From a virus: a DNA stretch of 32,870 bases. A model generated the notes under the pieces. The model saw nothing but the letters and a program-made list of their open reading frames with translations. It searched no databases and had not been told where the DNA came from. Numbering within the stretch: the first letter of the stretch is position 1; every line of letters begins with the position of its first letter. Shown one piece after another: positions 28,892 to 32,870 of the stretch. The stretch spans positions 1 through 32,870 of IMG/VR virus record IMGVR_UViG_3300036817_000497. The stretch is one strand, 5' to 3'. Position numbers and translations under genes: made by a program.

Positions 28892-29227
28892 TCATCCTTT
28901 TATATCCTTCTGAGGAGATGGTCTTTGTAAAACTGCAGGAGGAGAGAAAAGCCGCCTCGATCCCGCGATTAGCACAATCCCGCCAACTACCAAAATCTCA
29001 TCCAGACTGCTACTCAAACCCGCATCACGCCCATAACGCCAGGAATCGTAAACCCCGATTCCCAATGCTAACATTCCTGCTAAGGGCTCCCGCCACCAAT
29101 GGCGCAATTGCGCCCGAGCTGCTTCAATAGGAAGAATCTTTTCAGCTCCATTGCTCTCTATTGCCTCTATAACTGCCTGTAGCTTTTCTGCTTTTTCTGG
29201 ATCGTCACTTCCCTGCTCTTCGGCCAT
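28892..29227 (-). CDS. Holin candidate (111 aa)
   Basis: A 111-aa protein with an acidic N-terminal half and two hydrophobic segments, around residues 49-60 (PLAGMLALGIGVYD) and 77-92 (EILVVGGIVLIAGSRRLF), separated by a short polar turn. The second is a credible transmembrane helix; the first is short. Placement directly before the lysozyme and the basic tail (RPSPQKDIKG) fit a holin. The ATG abuts the upstream TAA. Without a clear hairpin of two full helices this remains a candidate. Confidence 0.55.
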   Translation of the reverse strand: MAEEQGSDDPEKAEKLQAVIEAIESNGAEKILPIEAARAQLRHWWREPLAGMLALGIGVYDSWRYGRDAGLSSSLDEILVVGGIVLIAGSRRLFSPPAVLQRPSPQKDIKG

Positions 29228-29428
29228 TTACTTTTTCTTTCTGAATCCTCCTTTGGGCTTTTTGGCGATGTTATGAAGATCACGCGCCGGAATATCTTGC
29301 GCGATTCGGCCAGCGGCAGTTTTGCTTGTTTTGCCGCTCTCCTGCATCCCGCGAGCGGTTCCAAATAGTCGTTGTTGGGCTGGCGTAATTTTATGGCCCC
29401 GAATCGTCCCTTTCGGTTTTCCTGGCAT
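29228..29428 (-). CDS. Small basic Gly/Lys-rich protein (66 aa)
   Basis: A 66-aa strongly basic protein: PGKPKGTIRGHKITPAQQRL, then a helix (FGTARGMQESGKTSKTAAGRIAQDIPARDLHNIAKK) and a KPKGGFRKKK tail. ATG 29428 is chosen over 29539 because it does not overlap the upstream gene and has GGA ten bases upstream. Small PAQQRLFG-type proteins near phage head or lysis genes are common; role unknown. Confidence 0.55.
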   Translation of the reverse strand: MPGKPKGTIRGHKITPAQQRLFGTARGMQESGKTSKTAAGRIAQDIPARDLHNIAKKPKGGFRKKK

Positions 29429-29429
29429 A

Positions 29430-29729
29430 TTAATCAGTTCCTTTATCAGTTTGTTTGTAACTAGGGCCTTTTTCCCTGTCGTATACACTAATCCCATGGT
29501 CGTAGGCCTGGATGGCTTTGCCCAAACGCATTGCGGCATCCTCCAGGTGTCGATAGGTTAAGGTGATGTTGGCGTGAATTTCATCGTGCTGGCCTGGGTA
29601 GAGTTCCTGGATTTTAAAAACCGGCGCTTGATGCATTTGCTTAACCGACTCAGCTATAGCTTTGATAGCTGTGCGTTGGTCCTTGCATGCTCCATCGAAG
29701 GTGTCGATGGGCTCTCCTTCTTGGCTCAC
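29430..29729 (-). CDS. RHLEDAxMRLGKAIQ protein (99 aa), Acb2/Tad1-like candidate
   Basis: A 99-aa protein. GTG 29729 is the start, with AAAGGA nine bases upstream and no overlap; a GTG at 29810 would overlap the preceding gene by 68 bases. The centre is HANITLTYRHLEDAAMRLG followed by KAIQAYDHGISVYD. From memory, this YRHLEDAxMRLGKAIQ pattern belongs to small phage proteins classified with the Acb2/Tad1 hairpin domain, which sequester cyclic nucleotides and cyclic ADP-ribose signals of CBASS and Thoeris. Size matches (~95 aa). The family link is recalled, not tested; it could be an unrelated helical protein. Confidence 0.55.
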   Translation of the reverse strand: MSQEGEPIDTFDGACKDQRTAIKAIAESVKQMHQAPVFKIQELYPGQHDEIHANITLTYRHLEDAAMRLGKAIQAYDHGISVYDREKGPSYKQTDKGTD

Positions 29730-29742
29730 TTCAATTGGTCCT

Positions 29743-30033
29743 TTATTCGAATGCGAGTTTAATGATCGAACCCAGCTTCTCTTTAAGCTTGGTTTTCTCG
29801 GTAGAGGCACCTCGAGTCAATCCCAACAGGTAAACCTGCACGACGGCACCAAGGATCTTTTTGTCGAAGGGCACCGTGTTCGCGTCGATCGAGAAAATCT
29901 CCGCGTCATTGTTTGAATAAAGTCGAACAATTCCCTCGCTCCTTGTGGCGTAGCAATTGCCGTCTAACTCAAGTCGGTCGCCAGTGCGCTCAGTTAGCTC
30001 GCCGTCTTTGTTGAGTTCTTCGATTCGGTTCAT
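29743..30033 (-). CDS. Hypothetical protein (96 aa)
   Basis: A 96-aa protein: charged helix (NRIEELNKDGELTERTG), a beta-type centre (CYATRSEGIVRLYSNNDAEIFSIDANT) and a helix (KKILGAVVQVYLLGLTRG). AGGA lies about 12 bases upstream of ATG 30033. It follows the fibre genes and precedes the Acb2-like candidate. Nothing diagnostic. Confidence 0.58.
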   Translation of the reverse strand: MNRIEELNKDGELTERTGDRLELDGNCYATRSEGIVRLYSNNDAEIFSIDANTVPFDKKILGAVVQVYLLGLTRGASTEKTKLKEKLGSIIKLAFE

Positions 30034-30051
30034 TTGTCGTTAGATTCCTTT

Positions 30052-31614
30052 TTAAAAGCCAGTATCGACATCGTAGTCAAAAAGCACCGGAGTCGAGAGA
30101 GGAAACGTAACGCCTGGGCCGGACAAGTCGCCAATCGTTTTGGGGTATCCGGTCGGAGCAGTTGTACCAACTAGTCCGACCGCATCGACGTAAACCTCAT
30201 TCTGCGTCGTACCATACCAGATTCGAGCAACTGGATTTGCTGTGGCTAACTCCCGCTCGAAACAGACATTGCTTCGAATAGCGCTAGAACCTTGGACGCA
30301 TTGCCCCTTTGCGACTGCTAGGTTGTAGTTCCCAGTTATAGCTTGATAACCATAAGGTATTGATTTTTGATAGTAGCGCTTACATGCGAAGAGGTTGTCG
30401 TTAAAGCTCAAATCCATCGGGGTGGAACAGGCGTTTCCCGGCTCGTGTTGAACGAAAGCGATAAAGAGCTGTGCACCGACAGGTTTTGTTAGGAAATTAT
30501 CAAGTCCGGGGGCCGTGATGAAATTGCCGGACTGCCAGACTCCCGCCGATGGAGCAATCCAGGTAGAGCCTGAGCAAAGGGTCAGAATTAAACTATATGC
30601 GAGAACACCGGGCGCGAAGCTTCCATAACTTCCAGCACTTGGAAATTTAGGCAGATTGGGAAGCTGAATTAAGGTCCATACTTCCGGCGTCGGAATGGTG
30701 CACAATAAAGGCAGACTTTGAGTCACACCTCCATCACGGATACTGAGTCCAAAACGCAAACCACCGACCACATTGGTAAAGGCCAGAATAGAAAAAGAGT
30801 GGACGTCAGCCGACATTTCGCGAAAGAGTGGAGCTTCGATTTGTGACGTAATGGCGAAAAGATCTCCGGCTCCGACTGCCAAGCTCTGCTGGCTATTGAG
30901 CGTAAGGCTAATCATCCCAGTGCTGATCCGATAGTTGATTCCTGGGATATTGGCTGGTCCCGGTGTCGGCGATGCTTGACCAGTGCGTCCACAAGCAACC
31001 GCAGCGTTGATGCCATTAGTTCTGCTGATGAACCAACGATCACAAATCCTAGTTAACCCTGCTGCTGGCACAATGAAGGGGGTATTGGTCACCGGAAATT
31101 GGTTAACCTCGAAATTTGGATTGCCAGCAGCATTAAACGAGCGAAGTCTGACCGCCCAGATCGTGGGCTGCACCGCGGGAGACAAACTCTGACAAGCATT
31201 TGTGCCGTCAACAAAATCGCCGGTGCTCCCGGAAAGCTGATTAAGCAACCCACCAGCTACCGTCCCAGCTGGCGCAATGGTATCACTGCCTCCCGGCAAA
31301 TGGGTCGCAGCATGAGGGGAAGGGGCAAATCCCGTGGGGATTCCGGTAATGCCGGTCCAGGGCACTTGCTGGGCAAGGACTGCTTGAGGTACTACTGCTC
31401 CCGAAGTAAGCCCCTCGGCTATGACCGCTTTGTCAACAATGCCGTAAACGCCGTTGGTCGCATACTGGCTTGAAAGCATGTCGCCGCCGCCAGGGCCAGT
31501 GCCTCCGCCGGTGGCACCGATAGTGATTGTAGTTGGGCTCTCTTGAATCGTTATTCCGCTCCCCTGTAAAAGAGTCTTTAAGGGCCAATAGACGCCTGCT
31601 TGTCCGATGCTCAT
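30052..31614 (-). CDS. Tail fibre protein 2 (520 aa)
   Basis: A 520-aa fibre-type protein. Residues ~46-130 (MLSSQYATNGVYGIVDKAVIA, then SPHAATHLPGGSD at 99-111, and a GG-x-L-N-Q-L segment) are shared with fibre protein 1. The HAxTHxPGGSD motif is common in tail fibres. The remaining ~390 residues are beta-rich with many Gly/Ser/Asn and probably form the host-contact part. The start overlaps fibre 1 as ATGA. Host-recognition is inferred from module type and length. Confidence 0.78.
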   Translation of the reverse strand: MSIGQAGVYWPLKTLLQGSGITIQESPTTITIGATGGGTGPGGGDMLSSQYATNGVYGIVDKAVIAEGLTSGAVVPQAVLAQQVPWTGITGIPTGFAPSPHAATHLPGGSDTIAPAGTVAGGLLNQLSGSTGDFVDGTNACQSLSPAVQPTIWAVRLRSFNAAGNPNFEVNQFPVTNTPFIVPAAGLTRICDRWFISRTNGINAAVACGRTGQASPTPGPANIPGINYRISTGMISLTLNSQQSLAVGAGDLFAITSQIEAPLFREMSADVHSFSILAFTNVVGGLRFGLSIRDGGVTQSLPLLCTIPTPEVWTLIQLPNLPKFPSAGSYGSFAPGVLAYSLILTLCSGSTWIAPSAGVWQSGNFITAPGLDNFLTKPVGAQLFIAFVQHEPGNACSTPMDLSFNDNLFACKRYYQKSIPYGYQAITGNYNLAVAKGQCVQGSSAIRSNVCFERELATANPVARIWYGTTQNEVYVDAVGLVGTTAPTGYPKTIGDLSGPGVTFPLSTPVLFDYDVDTGF

Positions 31615-32405
31615 AGGGTTTGCCTCCCGGTTAAGTAAAACGAGACCCCGGCAGTGAAATAAGCCGCAGTCCCTGCCGGTGTATCAAGCACCAATCGCCA
31701 TGTTAGGGAATTAGCCGCTGCCGCCCAGACCCGAGTCATCGCGCCGGAAAGAAGGATGAGGGCTATGAAAGAGTTTTGCGGGACCAAGGCCGAGAGCTGG
31801 GTGGATTGGGTGACCTGCACCCAACCAGGAATCGTGGGGTCGTAGATATCGACGTGGACCCAACCGGCTGGAGGAAAGTTTTGGTTTGCGTCATAGATGT
31901 AGGGCATCATCAGCGTGTACACCCCCGGAGCAGGATTCTGGACAATGCCCTGGCAGATTACCGATCCCGCAGTGAAGGAGGCATCGACATTCGCTGGCTG
32001 CTCGGAGCGGAAAAGGAGGACGCCCGGTAAATTATGGAGCGCTACATCACCTCCATAGTACTGCAAAGCGTTGCCTGAACCTTGTGGCATCAGACCCGCA
32101 CCCAAGGGAGTTGCTAATCCTAACGGATCGCTCCCCCCCGGCAGGTGTGTGCCTGCGTGCGGGCTGGGAGGAAAGGTTGCTGGCAGGTCAAGGATGTTAT
32201 TCCAATCAACAGCATTGGCGGTATTCGCGACTATGGCATGATCTACTACTCCCGGCTGACCGTTGGTCGCGTAGGTAGATTTTAACATGTAGTTAGTTGC
32301 GTCCGCGGTCGGCTGCATGATCACCAGCGGTAAACAAGTTTGATCCTGGTAATCGCTAGGAAGAGGCACCTCGATGACATCGCCTCGAATAAGTTGAGTG
32401 GCCAT
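31611..32405 (-). CDS. Tail fibre protein 1 (264 aa)
   Basis: A 264-aa fibre protein: N-terminal attachment-like region (MATQLIRGDVIEVPLPS), the shared module at ~40-112 (MLKSTYATNGQPGVVDHAIVA, then SPHAGTHLPGGSD), and a C-terminal beta-type domain (WVHVDIYDPTIPGWVQVTQS and SFYLTGRQ). It lies three bases after the BppU-like gene. Likely an appendage protein that assembles with fibre 2. The domain is clear by motif, host target unknown. Confidence 0.78.
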   Translation of the reverse strand: MATQLIRGDVIEVPLPSDYQDQTCLPLVIMQPTADATNYMLKSTYATNGQPGVVDHAIVANTANAVDWNNILDLPATFPPSPHAGTHLPGGSDPLGLATPLGAGLMPQGSGNALQYYGGDVALHNLPGVLLFRSEQPANVDASFTAGSVICQGIVQNPAPGVYTLMMPYIYDANQNFPPAGWVHVDIYDPTIPGWVQVTQSTQLSALVPQNSFIALILLSGAMTRVWAAAANSLTWRLVLDTPAGTAAYFTAGVSFYLTGRQTL

Positions 32406-32408
32406 AGG

Positions 32409-32870
32409 CTAGCTAGCTAGTTGAGCTTGTGCGTTTTGACTGGCAGCGGCAGCGATAGCAGTTCCCGGTAAGGGCGGGGGAATCTCGTGGGCTTGAGACA
32501 AGGTCAAATCAGAGCTTGGGATCACGTCCAATTCCCCGCGAGCGATGGTTTGACTTAAGACAGTTGAGCGCGTCCGATACTTAAGATCAAAAGCGTAGCG
32601 GCCCGGCGGCACGTTCATGGTGTACTGGCCTAGCCAGATTAGCGCCGTCCAGCCGCAAAGCCCGTGCTGCTCGTTCCAGATCACCTGTCCCAGAATGTTG
32701 GGGTCGGTCGGATCCAGACTCGCTTTGACTGTGAAAACGAAGGTCCAATTCGTGATGTCTGGCACCATGGGACACTCACAGAAAAGGGCGATGAAGTAAG
32801 CTAAGCAATCGCCCTGCACGACTTCCCAGCGCATGTTCTCGCGGAAGTCGCCCATCCAAAAAGGCCGCAC
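32409..32870 (-). CDS. BppU-like N-terminal fibre protein (>=149 aa), 5' end at window edge
   Basis: Reads GTG at the very edge of the window, so the 5' end may be incomplete; ATG 32855 (MGDFRENM) and ATG 32834 (MRWEVVQGDC) are internal starts. Residues from MRWEVVQGDCLAYF to TVLSQTIARGELDVI follow the pattern of baseplate/fibre N-terminal modules (QGD-x, WTFVFTVKASLDP, a PPGRYAFDLKYR strand, a G-x-L-x-V end). The family link is from memory and partial. The C-terminal ~30 residues are Ala/Gln-rich. Confidence 0.62.
   Translation of the reverse strand: MRPFWMGDFRENMRWEVVQGDCLAYFIALFCECPMVPDITNWTFVFTVKASLDPTDPNILGQVIWNEQHGLCGWTALIWLGQYTMNVPPGRYAFDLKYRTRSTVLSQTIARGELDVIPSSDLTLSQAHEIPPPLPGTAIAAAASQNAQAQLAS

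Noticed and set aside
32403-32425. CTAGCTAGCTAG tandem at the fibre gene boundary
   Set aside because: It is the short L-A-S-stop coding end of the BppU-like gene; three units of four bases are not evidence for a site.
1-32870. Circular genome joining window end to start
   Set aside because: The junction would place a stop just before the BppU-like gene, which is plausible, but terminase and capsid are missing and there is no terminal overlap, so a fragment is the simpler reading.

Overview
The window looks like a 32.9-kb stretch of a tailed double-stranded DNA phage genome with a short-tail (podovirus-type) architecture. The evidence is a portal protein, a scaffold-like protein, a duplicated head-tail adaptor, a nozzle-like protein, collar and fibre proteins and a GH108 lysozyme. 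Genes are tightly packed, many overlap by ATGA, GTGA or TAATG, and there are no gaps above 300 bases. I see no rRNA, tRNA, integrase, insertion sequence or CRISPR array. The host cannot be read from the sequence. Both window edges fall at ORF boundaries, so this is probably a fragment: no large terminase and no recognisable major capsid protein is present.

Layout. (1) 1-10392, minus strand: transcribed from a divergent promoter near 10.4 kb. First come small accessory proteins (coiled-coil protein, several widespread phage families of unknown function, two tandem zinc-ribbon paralogues), then virion genes: a 621-aa nozzle-like protein, an 83-aa and a 480-aa structural protein, three tandem tail-collar paralogues (the last split by an in-frame TAA), a hypothetical, and a Q/N-rich protein ending in a CWVAR-type module. 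(2) 10456-14031, mosaic: a plus-strand trio led by a DUF5662 protein, a minus-strand cassette of small membrane proteins (11431-12616) bracketed by a 35-nt imperfect direct repeat, a small plus-strand gene, then minus-strand genes including an HNH endonuclease. (3) 14205-25962, plus strand: an HTH protein (possible small terminase), a gene with a collar-like N-terminus, KTSC, an SF2 helicase, a ribbon-helix-helix-like protein, a CxxxCxxCC cluster protein, a secreted His/Tyr-rich peptide, several small hypotheticals, a zinc protein, portal, scaffold-like protein, a GT-A glycosyltransferase and an FkbM methyltransferase. (4) 32870-25963, minus strand: BppU-like fibre protein, two fibres sharing one module, a hypothetical, an Acb2/Tad1-like candidate, a basic protein, holin candidate, lysozyme, a charged possible head-decoration protein, and a 680-aa protein built from two copies of an adaptor-like unit.

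How it works together: blocks 1 and 4 supply the tail and lysis, block 3 supplies nucleic-acid enzymes followed by head assembly (portal and scaffold) and a two-enzyme glycan-modification pair. The most notable points are the adaptor duplication, the glycosyltransferase/methyltransferase pair directly after the scaffold where a capsid gene is expected, the repeat-flanked membrane cassette, the interrupted collar paralogue, a palindromic operator between two nearly leaderless divergent genes, and the possible cyclic-nucleotide sponge.
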